Of a stretch of DNA of 54,815 nucleotides, positions 40,521 through 49,539 are shown one piece after another. The stretch is from Limnohabitans sp. Rim8 (GTDB lineage Bacteria > Pseudomonadota > Gammaproteobacteria > Burkholderiales > Burkholderiaceae_C), in assembly GCA_945901045.1 (NCBI GenBank), contig CAMDKK010000022.1:1-54815 (forward strand), written 5' to 3'. The first letter of the stretch is position 1. Each line of letters starts with the position of its first letter. The notes below the pieces were generated by a model. The model had not been told where the DNA came from, did not search any database, and saw only the letters and a list, made by a program, of their open reading frames with translations. The position numbers and the translations under genes are program-made.

Positions 40521-41479
40521 GCCATCTGCCCTTTGACTTCGTTCAATGACGCAGTATCGTAAACAGCCCAGCCCGTCATCTCGGCGTCGATGCGCTTGGT
40601 CATGCCGGCCAATACTTTGCCTGGGCCGCACTCAACCACATTCAAAATTCCTCGCGCTTTGATGGCCTGCACACACTCGACCCAGCGCACCGGACCGAAG
40701 GCCTGGCGATACAACGCGTCCCGAATCCGCTGTGCATCGGTCTCTGCCGTCACATCAATGTTATTGATCAACGGAATTTGCCCTGCACCGAAAACAGTGT
40801 CCGCCAATTTAAGGGCCAGTTTGTCTGCAGCCGGCTTCATCAAACTCGAATGAAAAGGTGCCGATACAGACAGCAGCATGGCACGTTTGGCGCCGTTGGC
40901 TTTTAACACTTCACAGGCTTTATCGACGGCCGCCTTGCTGCCTGCAATCACGGTTTGGGCTGCATCATTGAAGTTAACCGCCTCAACCACCTCTTTGCTT
41001 TCAAATGGAAAAGTAGCCTGCGCCTCAGCACAACCCGCGATCACCTGTGCCGCTGGCATACCCAATATCGCCGCCATTGCGCCAACGCCCACAGGCACAG
41101 CTTCTTGCATGGCCGCAGCGCGAAAACGCACTAAAGGCGCCGCTTGCGCCAATGTCAACACGCCAGATGCCACCAAGGCGGAATACTCACCCAGTGAATG
41201 TCCAGCCACTACAGCGGGTTGCGCGCCGCCTTCATGCCGCCAAGCACGGTAAGCGGCTACAGCGGCAACCAACATCACCGGCTGTGTGTTGGTCGTTAAA
41301 GCCAGTGCCTCTTTAGGACCTTGTCGAATCAGTTCGCCCACATCTTCGTTCAAAGCGTCTGAGGCTTCTTTCAAAGTTGCAAGCACCGCGGGGTGATCAC
41401 CCCATGCATCCAGCATACCGACCGACTGTGCGCCTTGACCTGGAAAAACAAATGCAAATGTTGTCATGGTGTTGTTCAT
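40517..41479 (-). CDS. fabD: Malonyl-CoA:ACP transacylase
   Basis: The 320-residue transacylase loads malonyl onto ACP. FVFPGQGAQSVGM opens the protein, the active Ser is residue 95 in GHSLGEYS, and the His partner is in SAPFHSSLM. The ATG at 41479 has GGAGG 9 bases upstream, which favours it over an ATG four codons later. It lies 68 bases after fabH. Confidence 0.97.
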   Translation of the reverse strand: MNNTMTTFAFVFPGQGAQSVGMLDAWGDHPAVLATLKEASDALNEDVGELIRQGPKEALALTTNTQPVMLVAAVAAYRAWRHEGGAQPAVVAGHSLGEYSALVASGVLTLAQAAPLVRFRAAAMQEAVPVGVGAMAAILGMPAAQVIAGCAEAQATFPFESKEVVEAVNFNDAAQTVIAGSKAAVDKACEVLKANGAKRAMLLSVSAPFHSSLMKPAADKLALKLADTVFGAGQIPLINNIDVTAETDAQRIRDALYRQAFGPVRWVECVQAIKARGILNVVECGPGKVLAGMTKRIDAEMTGWAVYDTASLNEVKGQMA

Positions 41480-41547
41480 GAAAAGTACCCTCCAGCGCCG
41501 TCCGGTTTTTGCAAGCCCAGCGCCCTTACAAACTTATTGGCCTGGGC

Positions 41548-42525
41548 TCACAGTTTGAGCAGGACCGAGCCCCAAGTGAAACCACCGCCCACACCCTCCA
41601 ATAAAAGGGTTTGCCCTTTTTGAATGGTGCCGTTGCGCACCGCATGATCAAGTGCCAAGGGAATGGACGCGGCCGAAGTGTTGCCATGCTGATCAACCGT
41701 GACGATCACCTTGTCCATGGACATTTTGAGCTTACGGGCTGTGCTTTGCATGATCCGGATATTGGCCTGGTGCGGGATCAACCAATCGATATCGGCTTCA
41801 GTCAATTGGGCTTTCGCCAAACTGGCGCGAGCGGTTTCTTCCAAAACACCCACGGCCAATTTAAAAACAGCCTGACCGTCCATCTTCAAGACCGGATCGC
41901 CCAGTACAGATCCGCCTGAAACATGGCCTGGCACACACAAAATGGCGGAATGTTTGCCATCGGCGTGGATATCGGTTGCCAAAATTCCAGGCACGTCAGA
42001 CGCTTCTAGCACAACAGCACCCGCTCCATCCCCAAACAAAACACAGGTCGTGCGGTCTTTGAAATCCAAGATGCGACTGAAAACCTCAGCGCCAATCACC
42101 AAGGCCTTGGTTGCGGAACCACTTTGAATCAGGGCGTCTGCCACGGTTAAAGCATAAATAAAACCACTGCAAACAGCCTGAACATCAAATGCAGGGCAGC
42201 CGGCAATGCCCAGTTTGTGCTGCAACAAGGTGGCTGTTGATGGAAAAACCATGTCAGGCGTTGAAGTAGCAACGATGATCAAGTCAATGTCTTCAGGCTT
42301 CAGGCCTGCGGCTTCTATGGCCTTGCGGGCAGCTTGCATGCCCAAATCACTGCTTGCCGAACCGGCATCGACAAAGTGACGGGCACGAATACCGGTCCGC
42401 TCCACGATCCATTCATCTGAAGACTCGACGCCTTGAGCGGCCAATTGGGCAACCAAATCGGCATTCGTCAACCGACGGGGAGGCAAGAAACTGCCAGTGC
42501 CAGTGATACGGGAATAAGGTCTCAT
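41548..42525 (-). CDS. fabH: Beta-ketoacyl-ACP synthase III
   Basis: The 325-residue enzyme starts fatty-acid synthesis by joining acetyl-CoA and malonyl-ACP. The Cys119 nucleophile is in [10 protein letters not shown], and the His and Asn are in [10 protein letters not shown] and HGNTSAASI. It overlaps plsX by four bases (ATGA), the standard plsX-fabH pair. Confidence 0.97.
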   Translation of the reverse strand: MRPYSRITGTGSFLPPRRLTNADLVAQLAAQGVESSDEWIVERTGIRARHFVDAGSASSDLGMQAARKAIEAAGLKPEDIDLIIVATSTPDMVFPSTATLLQHKLGIAGCPAFDVQAVCSGFIYALTVADALIQSGSATKALVIGAEVFSRILDFKDRTTCVLFGDGAGAVVLEASDVPGILATDIHADGKHSAILCVPGHVSGGSVLGDPVLKMDGQAVFKLAVGVLEETARASLAKAQLTEADIDWLIPHQANIRIMQSTARKLKMSMDKVIVTVDQHGNTSAASIPLALDHAVRNGTIQKGQTLLLEGVGGGFTWGSVLLKL

Positions 42526-43583
42526 TCGTGTGGGACCTGTGCGACAGCCTCTGACTGCATGCTTGCCAACAAAAGGGCTGCATGCGTGATTCGGGCCTGC
42601 ACTCGGTCTAGCAATTGGTGACGAGATGCATCATACGCTCGGTTCAATGCGGCTTCGAAAGCCAACGCATCGGCCGATCCATGGCTCTTGAAAACCAAAC
42701 CACGCAGTCCCAACAAGGCCGCACCGTTGTAACGACGATGGTCCACACGCGACTTAAATGCAGATAAGATCGGATAAGCCAAAAAGGCAACAAATTTCGT
42801 GAAAATGTTGCGCGTAAACTCAGCAGTCAAAAAACCACTGACCATGGTCGCCAACCCCTCGCTGGCTTTGAGCGCCACGTTACCCACGAAACCATCGCAG
42901 ATCACGATGTCGACGGTTCCTTTGAAAATGTCATTGCCTTCCACGTTGCCATAGAAGTTCAATTCTCCAGCCAGGCCCGCAGACCTCAAAAGTTCACCGG
43001 TTTTCTTGATGACGTCATTGCCTTTAATGACTTCTTCGCCGACATTCAGCAAGCCCACGGTAGGATTTTCGTTGCTTTGAAGCACAGACACCAAGGCCGA
43101 ACCCATGACCGCAAACTGAAGTAAATCCTCAGGAGCGCAATCCACGTTGGCTCCCAAATCGAGCATGGTCGTGCTGCCGCCTTTGAAGTTCGGCATTTGT
43201 CCCGCAATCGCAGGACGGTCAATGCCCTGCATGGTTTTAAGCACGTACCGCGCTATAGCCATCAAAGCGCCAGTATTGCCAGCCGAAATAGCCGCCTGGG
43301 CCGCCCCCTGCTTGACCTGCTCGATGGCAATCCGCATCGAAGAATCTTTCTTGCGGCGAAGAGCTATTTCAAGCGAGTCGTCCATGCCAACCACTTCACT
43401 GGCATGAACAACTTTGCCACGGGGCTCTTGCCACCCAGAGAAGGCTTCGGGCAAGCCGACCAACAACAAACGCGCATCGGGGTGCTTGATCAAAAAACGC
43501 TGACAAGCCGCCAGCGTCACACGGGGACCGTGGTCGCCACCCATGCAATCGACTGCCAGTGTGATCACATCAGGAGTTGACAT
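42522..43583 (-). CDS. plsX: Phosphate acyltransferase PlsX
   Basis: The 353-residue enzyme makes acyl-phosphate from acyl-ACP for phospholipid synthesis. [12 protein letters not shown] at the N-terminus, [12 protein letters not shown] and LDLGANVDC are family blocks. The start ATG at 43583 has no good Shine-Dalgarno sequence (upstream bases are GATGCATCTCTTTT), and a terminator ends only 13 bases upstream of it. This suggests low or regulated initiation. Confidence 0.96.
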   Translation of the reverse strand: MSTPDVITLAVDCMGGDHGPRVTLAACQRFLIKHPDARLLLVGLPEAFSGWQEPRGKVVHASEVVGMDDSLEIALRRKKDSSMRIAIEQVKQGAAQAAISAGNTGALMAIARYVLKTMQGIDRPAIAGQMPNFKGGSTTMLDLGANVDCAPEDLLQFAVMGSALVSVLQSNENPTVGLLNVGEEVIKGNDVIKKTGELLRSAGLAGELNFYGNVEGNDIFKGTVDIVICDGFVGNVALKASEGLATMVSGFLTAEFTRNIFTKFVAFLAYPILSAFKSRVDHRRYNGAALLGLRGLVFKSHGSADALAFEAALNRAYDASRHQLLDRVQARITHAALLLASMQSEAVAQVPHE

Positions 43584-43596
43584 AAAAGAGATGCAT

Positions 43597-43639
43597 CAAA
43601 AAATAAAGGCCCGAGCTACGGAAGAAGTAGCATCGGGCC
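43597..43639 (-). terminator. Intrinsic terminator or attenuator between rpmF and plsX
   Basis: On the minus strand GGCCCG-A and GCTAC pair with GTAGC and TCGGGCC across a 7-base loop (one bulged base), followed by TTTATTTTTT. It lies 17 bases after rpmF and 13 bases before the plsX start, leaving almost no room for a separate plsX promoter, so partial read-through is likely. Confidence 0.85.
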
Positions 43640-43656
43640 CAAGAAGCCAGTATGGA

Positions 43657-43839
43657 TTAGGCTTCAGATTTGTTTTTCAACACCTGACGGCCACGGTAAA
43701 AGCCATTCGGGCTGATATGGTGACGCAAGTGTGTTTCGCCTGTGGTCGGCTCCACGGCGATGCCCGGCACATTCAATGCATTGTGCGAACGGTGCATACC
43801 GCGCTTGGACGGGGACTTTTTGTTTTGCTGAACGGCCAT
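43657..43839 (-). CDS. rpmF: 50S ribosomal protein L32
   Basis: The 60-residue basic protein starts [19 protein letters not shown], the L32 signature, and continues with [20 protein letters not shown]. The zinc cysteines found in some L32 forms are absent, as usual for many proteobacteria. It follows yceD by 115 bases and precedes plsX, the usual yceD-rpmF-plsX order. Confidence 0.98.
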   Translation of the reverse strand: MAVQQNKKSPSKRGMHRSHNALNVPGIAVEPTTGETHLRHHISPNGFYRGRQVLKNKSEA

Positions 43840-43954
43840 GGTGGCTCCTTGAATGCGTTGGATGCCGCGCGTTCGAAAAAGGACGCAGCTTCTGAGTTAG
43901 AAAAATACGCCCAGATATTCCGAGCGAAGCCATTGATTATAGCCCAACTTGGAC

Positions 43955-44515
43955 TTAACTTGACTTTTTAAGCTTCAACCCAGCCAACGCCGCAAAGGGG
44001 TGGGGGCGTTTTTGCTCTTCTTGTTCACACTGGGGGTCTTCAACTGACATGTGCAAAGGCTCCGGACAGGCTTCATGCAGAGGCACCAAAGGCATGGCCA
44101 AAATCACCTCGTCCTCCACCAGATCGATCAAATTGAACTCTCGGCTTGTGACCAAAAGATCCTCTTCCTCCTCGTCATCCAGCGCCATGGCCGTGGCCTC
44201 ATCAGCGACAAAGCGGAAAGATCTGTCTACATCTACAGCGGTCAATAAAGGGCTGAGGCAGCGTTGACACAAAAGCGGCAAAACCGCATTGACTTGCAAA
44301 TGAAGCCACACTTGGTCTTGCGCCCCCACCTCGGGGACCGCTTCGCCTCGGGCTTGCCACTTCACTGGGGGCGACACCAACCCGTCTTCAGACTCTGCTG
44401 AAAGACGCTCCCATTGCGCCAGCGGTGCCTGGCCAGAAAGGGTCGCCCCATCGCGAGAAAAGGCCCTCACATCGAGACTCTGAGGGTGCCACTTGGCATC
44501 GCTTTTATATTCCAT
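43955..44515 (-). CDS. YceD (DUF177) family 23S rRNA accumulation protein
   Basis: The 186-residue acidic protein has the DUF177 core: LPLLCQRCLSPL (the two-Cys motif, about residues 79-90), FRFVADE, an acidic run DDEEEEDLL, and FNLIDLVEDEVILAMPLVPLHE. YceD proteins affect 23S rRNA levels and are nearly always linked to rpmF, as here. The start is 25 bases from the divergent maf gene, so both promoters must overlap. Confidence 0.93.
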   Translation of the reverse strand: MEYKSDAKWHPQSLDVRAFSRDGATLSGQAPLAQWERLSAESEDGLVSPPVKWQARGEAVPEVGAQDQVWLHLQVNAVLPLLCQRCLSPLLTAVDVDRSFRFVADEATAMALDDEEEEDLLVTSREFNLIDLVEDEVILAMPLVPLHEACPEPLHMSVEDPQCEQEEQKRPHPFAALAGLKLKKSS

Positions 44516-44540
44516 GACGCCAGTGTAAGAGAATTACGGC

Positions 44541-45155
44541 ATGTCAAACCCCACATTGCCCACCCACTCACCCGAAAGTCGAGCCCTCGTCTTGGGCTCT
44601 ACATCACCTTATCGACGCGAATTGCTGGCACGATTACGCATCCCATTTGTCACCGCCTCGCCAGGGGTGGACGAAACACCCCACATCGGTGAAACACCGC
44701 AACAATTGGCACTGCGCCTGGCACTTGCGAAAGCGCAAGCGGTCGCCCTTCAATTTCCGCAAGCTGTGGTGATCGGTTCTGATCAGGTGGCAGATTTGGA
44801 TGGCGAACCCCTGGGCAAGCCGGGGCAACATGACCGGGCCGTGGCGCAACTTCGACGCATGCGGGGTCAATTGGTCATTTTCCAAACTGCGGTCTCTGTG
44901 GTGTGTTTGGCAAGCCAATTTGAAGAAACCCAACTGGCCCAGGTCAAAGTGCGGTTTCGCAATCTGAGCGATGCCGAGATCGAAGCCTATTTGCGTGCAG
45001 AAGAGCCTTATGACTGTGCAGGCAGTGCCAAAAGCGAAGGATTAGGTATCGCACTGCTCGACTCGATTGACAACGACGACCCGACCGCTCTGGTGGGATT
45101 GCCCTTGATTCGCACCTGCCAAATGATACGGGCAGCAGGAGTTCGGATCTTATGA
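44541..45155 (+). CDS. Maf-family nucleoside triphosphate pyrophosphatase (YceF type)
   Basis: The 204-residue Maf protein hydrolyses non-canonical nucleotides; the subgroup near yceD/rpmF is usually the 7-methyl-GTP pyrophosphatase YceF. LVLGSTSPYRRELLARL opens the core, and GSDQVADLDGEPLGKPG has the catalytic Asp; YDCAGSAKSEGLG is the Maf signature. It overlaps the methyltransferase gene by ATGA. Confidence 0.93.
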   Translation: MSNPTLPTHSPESRALVLGSTSPYRRELLARLRIPFVTASPGVDETPHIGETPQQLALRLALAKAQAVALQFPQAVVIGSDQVADLDGEPLGKPGQHDRAVAQLRRMRGQLVIFQTAVSVVCLASQFEETQLAQVKVRFRNLSDAEIEAYLRAEEPYDCAGSAKSEGLGIALLDSIDNDDPTALVGLPLIRTCQMIRAAGVRIL

Positions 45156-45925
45156 GTGCGCCCGCCACGCCTCTTGGACGCTTGTTCTTGGTCCCCGCAC
45201 CTTTGGATTTTGGCTGTGACAGCAACACGGCATTGGAAGAGGTTATGCCCATGGGGACTTTGAAAGTCGCCGCCGAACTCAGCCATTGGATCTGTGAAAA
45301 CGCCAAGTCCACACGCGCCTACTTGAAACGGGTGGATGTGCTGGTGCCCTTGCTGACACCCATCCAGAGCCAACAGATCACCGAGTTGCCTCGGCAAGTG
45401 CATAAAAAGGGGGATCACTTGGGGGATTTCGATGCCAAACCTTTGCTGGCTGCTGCCCTGCAGGGGCATGACGTCGGCTTGGTCAGCGAAGCCGGCATGC
45501 CCGCCGTGGCCGACCCTGGAAGTTCTGTGGTGCGTGCTGCGCACACCTTGGGCTTACGCGTCGTGCCCTTGATCGGTCCGGTTTCATTGTTATTGGCCTT
45601 GGCCGCCTCTGGCCTGAATGGCCAAAATTTCGCCTTTGTCGGCTATCTTCCGCAAGACAGTGCAGAGCGATGTAAACGGATTCGGGAGCTGGAAACTTTG
45701 GCAATCCGAACGAGACAAACCCAGTTGTTCATTGAAACGCCTTACCGAAATACCGCATTGCTGCAAGCTTTGCTGCAAACCTTGCAAGCCCAAACGCGAC
45801 TGGCCATCAGCAGCGGCTTGACGCTTGCCACAGCAAAATCACGCAGTGCAACTGTCAGTCAGTGGAAGAAAAACACCGAGGGACCTGGCAACAGCACACC
45901 AGCGGTTTTTGCGATCGGACCTTGA
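45152..45925 (+). CDS. SAM-dependent methyltransferase, tetrapyrrole-methylase fold (RsmI-like)
   Basis: The 257-residue protein has the RsmI/tetrapyrrole methylase pattern: GRLFLVPAPLDF near the start, DVGLVSEAGMPAVADPG (SAM-binding loop, about residues 110-127), PLIGPVSLLLALAASGL, and FVGYLPQDSAERCKR. RsmI itself 2'-O-methylates C1402 of 16S rRNA; this maf-linked form is a divergent relative whose substrate I cannot assign. It is coupled to maf by a four-base overlap. Confidence 0.85.
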   Translation: MSAPATPLGRLFLVPAPLDFGCDSNTALEEVMPMGTLKVAAELSHWICENAKSTRAYLKRVDVLVPLLTPIQSQQITELPRQVHKKGDHLGDFDAKPLLAAALQGHDVGLVSEAGMPAVADPGSSVVRAAHTLGLRVVPLIGPVSLLLALAASGLNGQNFAFVGYLPQDSAERCKRIRELETLAIRTRQTQLFIETPYRNTALLQALLQTLQAQTRLAISSGLTLATAKSRSATVSQWKKNTEGPGNSTPAVFAIGP

Positions 45926-45944
45926 CAATTTGGTTTGAAAAATC

Positions 45945-46967
45945 TCAACGCAAATTGACAGAGGATCGCATAGCCTGCCAAGCGCCTGAGCCCACGGCGG
46001 CGCCAAATCGTTTGGCCAAACGCTCTGCGACGTTTTCACGACGTGTGTAGTCGGTGATGTCTTCGGCTTTGACCACATCACGGGCCACAATGTCCAGGCT
46101 GCCCATGGCATCGGCCAAGCCCAGCTCGACCGCTTGTTGACCGCTCCAGAACAAACCGCTGAACATTTCGGGGGTTTCTTTCAAACGATCACCACGGCCT
46201 TTTTTCACCGCCTCAATGAATTGCGCGTGGATTTGATTCAGCATCAGCTGCCCATGTTTGCGTTGGGCTTCTGTTTGCGGGCTGAAAGGGTCGAGAAACC
46301 CCTTGTTTTCACCGGCCGTCATCAATCGGCGCTCTACGCCCAACTTGTCCATCAGCCCGGTGAAGCCAAAACCATCCATCAGCACACCAATGCTGCCCAC
46401 AATGCTGGCTTTGTCGACATAAATTTTATCTGTTGCTGCGGCAATGTAGTAGGCAGCAGAAGCACAAGACTCTTCGACCACCGCATAAATCGGTTTTTTG
46501 TAAACCGCTTTCAAGCGGTGAATTTCATCGTTGATGATGCCCGCTTGAACAGGACTGCCGCCTGGGGAGTTGATGACCAGAACCAAGGCTTTTGAGCCCG
46601 AGTCCTCCAAGGCACTGCGCATGGCCAGCACAATATTTTCTGCACTTGAATCAGCACCTGAAGCAATTTCACCTTTGATCTCAACTGTGGCGGTATGAAC
46701 CGATGTCGGGTTGTTGGCAGGCGCATTGTCATTGCGTAAAACCCAGAAAACCGCCACGGCAAACACCAGCCAAGCCATTCGCAAGCCAATGTTCCAGCGG
46801 CGGGACACCTTGGCTTCTTGTAAGTTTGAAAAAACAAGCTTTTCCAACACTTGTCTGTCACTTGCTATTTGTGAAGCAGAAGTTGCAGAGGGAGTCGTCC
46901 CAAGCTTTTCAGCAGACGCCCCCGGGTGCAAGATGGGCTCAGTAGATTCAGGCGTAGGCTCGTTCAT
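45945..46967 (-). CDS. S49-family signal peptide peptidase (SppA-like)
   Basis: The 340-residue single-domain SppA cleaves membrane-embedded signal peptides. It has an N-terminal cytosolic stretch, one membrane helix (residues 62-77) and the S49 core. The Ser/Lys dyad is Ser170 (CASAAYY) and Lys222 (AGENKGF), a spacing of 52 residues as in the Bacillus enzyme. The ATG at 46967 begins one base after the Rieske gene stop, so translation is likely coupled; an in-frame TTG four codons earlier has no advantage. Confidence 0.94.
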   Translation of the reverse strand: MNEPTPESTEPILHPGASAEKLGTTPSATSASQIASDRQVLEKLVFSNLQEAKVSRRWNIGLRMAWLVFAVAVFWVLRNDNAPANNPTSVHTATVEIKGEIASGADSSAENIVLAMRSALEDSGSKALVLVINSPGGSPVQAGIINDEIHRLKAVYKKPIYAVVEESCASAAYYIAAATDKIYVDKASIVGSIGVLMDGFGFTGLMDKLGVERRLMTAGENKGFLDPFSPQTEAQRKHGQLMLNQIHAQFIEAVKKGRGDRLKETPEMFSGLFWSGQQAVELGLADAMGSLDIVARDVVKAEDITDYTRRENVAERLAKRFGAAVGSGAWQAMRSSVNLR

Positions 46968-46968
46968 T

Positions 46969-47334
46969 TCAAAATTCAAAAGGTTTCAAGTTGTACTCAG
47001 TATGCCAGTGAACGACTTGATGTTGTTCGGCCAAGGTGATTTTCACCAAACCTCCTCGACAGGGGCCGCCTGCGCACTCACCTGTAACGGGGCTGTATGT
47101 CGCCCCATGGGTGGCGCACATCAGCCATTGCCCTGATGCATCAAAAAACCGGTCTGGCTGAAAATCCAGCTCCATGGCCACATGGGTGCAACGATTGAGG
47201 TAGGCCTGCACCTGACCTCCATGTCGCACAGCAAAGGCACGGCAAGTTTGCCCACCATAAACCACATCAAAGGGGACTGCGCGACCACCGTCTTGCAGGT
47301 CGGCAGAATTGCACAGCGGTATCCACTCACGCAT
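46969..47334 (-). CDS. Rieske 2Fe-2S domain protein
   Basis: This 121-residue protein is a single Rieske domain with ligand motifs CTHVAMELD (Cys-x-His) and CATHGATYSP (Cys-x-x-His), spaced as in ferredoxin-type Rieske proteins of dioxygenase and nitrite reductase small subunits. No oxygenase partner is nearby. It is packed between the HAD phosphatase (11 bases) and sppA (1 base), so it belongs to the rluC-gph-like-rieske-sppA run. Its redox partner is unknown. Confidence 0.92.
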   Translation of the reverse strand: MREWIPLCNSADLQDGGRAVPFDVVYGGQTCRAFAVRHGGQVQAYLNRCTHVAMELDFQPDRFFDASGQWLMCATHGATYSPVTGECAGGPCRGGLVKITLAEQHQVVHWHTEYNLKPFEF

Positions 47335-47345
47335 GGCGTTTGCTT

Positions 47346-48014
47346 TCAGGCATGGTGTTTCAGCCAGACATTCAACTCGGCGACCGAATGCGCAACCGTC
47401 AAAGGTTTGAGCACGTGAAAAGCCTCAGGTTCATGGGCACCGTAGCTCACTCCGATACTTGGACATCCCGCGTTCAATGCCATTTGCAAATCATGGGTGG
47501 TGTCACCGATCATCAGGGTGCGCTCCGGCTCCACACCAAATTCACGCATCAATTCGTGCAACATCAAGGGGCTGGGTTTTCCAGCAGTTTCGTCAGCTGT
47601 ACGGGAACCATCAAACACCCCTTTCAAGTCCACATCGTGCAAGGCTTCATTCAGACCTTGGCGACTTTTACCGGTTGCCACAGCAAGCCAATGGTGGCGC
47701 GACTTGAGATCAGCCAGCATGGGCAAAACACCTTCAAACAAAACGATGTCATTGCGGTGTTGCACATAGTAGTGCCGGTAGCGTTGACCCAATTCAGAGT
47801 ATTTGTCTGGCGAGACGTCGGGAGCCGCATGCGCCAAGGCCTGCGGCAGTGCCATGCCAATCACATAGGAAGCGGCTTCGCGAGTGGGCTCTTGACCACC
47901 CACATCGACCACCGCCCGCTGAATGCAACGGGTAATGACCGCTGTGGAGTCGAATAAGGTGCCGTCCCAATCGAAGGCGATCAGGTCAAACTGCCGGAGT
48001 CTGGAGTCGGTCAT
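47346..48014 (-). CDS. HAD-superfamily phosphatase (phosphoglycolate phosphatase-like)
   Basis: The 222-residue HAD-IA hydrolase has motif I FDWDGTLFDS (residues 12-21), motif II in VATGKSRQGL, motif III KPSPLMLHELM and motif IV IGDTTHDLQMA. The type 2/Gph-like cap lies between motifs I and II. The ATG at 48014 gives the usual start and overlaps the end of rluC by 29 bases. Real substrate not determined. Confidence 0.92.
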   Translation of the reverse strand: MTDSRLRQFDLIAFDWDGTLFDSTAVITRCIQRAVVDVGGQEPTREAASYVIGMALPQALAHAAPDVSPDKYSELGQRYRHYYVQHRNDIVLFEGVLPMLADLKSRHHWLAVATGKSRQGLNEALHDVDLKGVFDGSRTADETAGKPSPLMLHELMREFGVEPERTLMIGDTTHDLQMALNAGCPSIGVSYGAHEPEAFHVLKPLTVAHSVAELNVWLKHHA

Positions 48015-48975
48015 GGTCTTTAAATTGTTGAAGTTCGCTCGGTAAGGGAGCATGCAACTCTACACGTTCACCCGAAAGGGGGTGATTAAACTGCAATCGC
48101 CAAGCATGCAAGAACATGCGTTTACGGCCTTGCTTTTGCAAAATTTTGTTCCATTCAAAATCGCCGTATTTGTCATCGCCGGCAATCGGATGCCCCTGAG
48201 ACGCCAAATGCACTCTGATTTGGTGCGTCCGCCCGGTTTTAATGGTCACTTCCAGCAAGGTGCAACCGTTCAAGCGTTCGGCCACCTTCACCAAGGTGAT
48301 GGAGCGCATACCTTCAGGGTCTTCTGCTGTGGTCACTCGCACGCGGCGCTCCCCATCGGGCAGCAAAAACTTATGTAAAGGCAAGTCAATGACTTTGTTT
48401 TTTACTGGCCATTGACCCTGGACCAAAGCCAAATAGGTCTTTCCTGTTTCACGTTCTCGAAATTGGTCTTGCAGATGTTTCAAGGCACTGCGTTTTTTGG
48501 CAACCAGCAAAATGCCGCTGGTGTCGCGGTCGAGTCGGTGCACCAACTCCAGCAGTTTGGCCTGCGGTCGTGCCTGACGCAATTGCTCAATCACCCCAAA
48601 ACTCACGCCCGACCCGCCATGCACCGCCACACCGGCGGGCTTGTCCAGCGCCAGCAGAGCGTCGTCTTCCAACAAGACCGGAAACTCGCGCCCCGGCGCA
48701 GGGTGGGCCGCTTTCTCGGCCACTTTGTCTGAAATGCGCACCGGCGGCAAACGCACCACATCGCCCGTGGCGATGCGGCTGTCGGCCGATGCCCTGCCCT
48801 TGTTCACCCGCACCTCGCCGCTACGGATGATCCGATACACATGTGTTTTGGGTACCCCTTTAAGGTGGCGGATCAGGTAATTGTCCAGGCGTTGACCGGC
48901 CGACTCCTCGTCTACGGTGAGCCATTTCACTTCCAGGGAGACAGGAGCTGGGTTGCCCCCTATAATGTGTTTCAC
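47986..48975 (-). CDS. rluC: 23S rRNA pseudouridine(955/2504/2580) synthase
   Basis: The 329-residue protein has an N-terminal S4 domain (AGQRLDNYLIRHLKGVP, IIRSGEVRVNKGR) and the RluA-type catalytic domain with the Asp in VHRLDRDTSGIL, then GRTHQIRVHLASQGHPI. The GTG at 48975 (VKHIIG) is my preferred start, since it matches relatives; no strong ribosome site supports it and the frame is open 49 codons further. It is divergent from rne across a 564-base gap. Confidence 0.92.
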   Translation of the reverse strand: MKHIIGGNPAPVSLEVKWLTVDEESAGQRLDNYLIRHLKGVPKTHVYRIIRSGEVRVNKGRASADSRIATGDVVRLPPVRISDKVAEKAAHPAPGREFPVLLEDDALLALDKPAGVAVHGGSGVSFGVIEQLRQARPQAKLLELVHRLDRDTSGILLVAKKRSALKHLQDQFRERETGKTYLALVQGQWPVKNKVIDLPLHKFLLPDGERRVRVTTAEDPEGMRSITLVKVAERLNGCTLLEVTIKTGRTHQIRVHLASQGHPIAGDDKYGDFEWNKILQKQGRKRMFLHAWRLQFNHPLSGERVELHAPLPSELQQFKDHDRLQTPAV

Positions 48976-49539
48976 CAGCGTTTGGCCGTAAGTGGTTGAT
49001 TTGAATGGAAATGAATTCCTTAATGCAGGGAGTTTAGTCCACACACCACCCCAACCGCGCTGGAAGGTCGATGCCACCTCCCCTATTTTTGCAGACTGCA
49101 AGGCCAACGCCCGCAGTGGCAAAGCGAGTAAGAGGATGGGCAGACGCGATGAAACCCCGATACGGAATAACTGTATTCACCAGCCCTCGGCTGTTGAATG
49201 GAATGAAGCGAATTGATTGTGCTGATGGGAACTTGGATGACTTGGCTGCAGTGGCTCTTTGAGCCGCCCGGTCTGTGCACGCCCATGACCCTACCCCGAA
49301 CAGTGAAGATACCCTCTTTGCTCGAGCGGCGACCCAGTGCCTCCATCCCCTCGCCTATTCCACGCGCCCTCTCCCCTGTTCCTGAGCCAATGCTCAGCTG
49401 AACAGCGGACACTTCGGCAATTCCTTTCGTTTCAAACGTCTTCTCCGGCATCGTGTGCCCTTTGTGGGCCGGTACAAGCCAGCGCAGCCAGCGGGTCCTA
49501 TGACCCTGCGCCGCGCGGCATCAGAAGAAGGAATGCATC
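48976..49539 (+). promoter_or_regulatory. rluC-rne divergent region and RNase E leader
   Basis: No gene is supported in these 564 bases. The part next to rne is highly structured: a stem GCGCA/TGCGC (49482-49486, 49507-49511) enclosing GGGTC/GACCC (49493-49497, 49502-49506), and a GCCC/GGGC hairpin at 49457-49469. AAGAAGGAA at about 49525 is the rne ribosome site. RNase E is known in E. coli to limit its own level through 5' UTR hairpins; a similar role is likely here but is inferred. No clear -10/-35 pair stands out. Confidence 0.55.
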
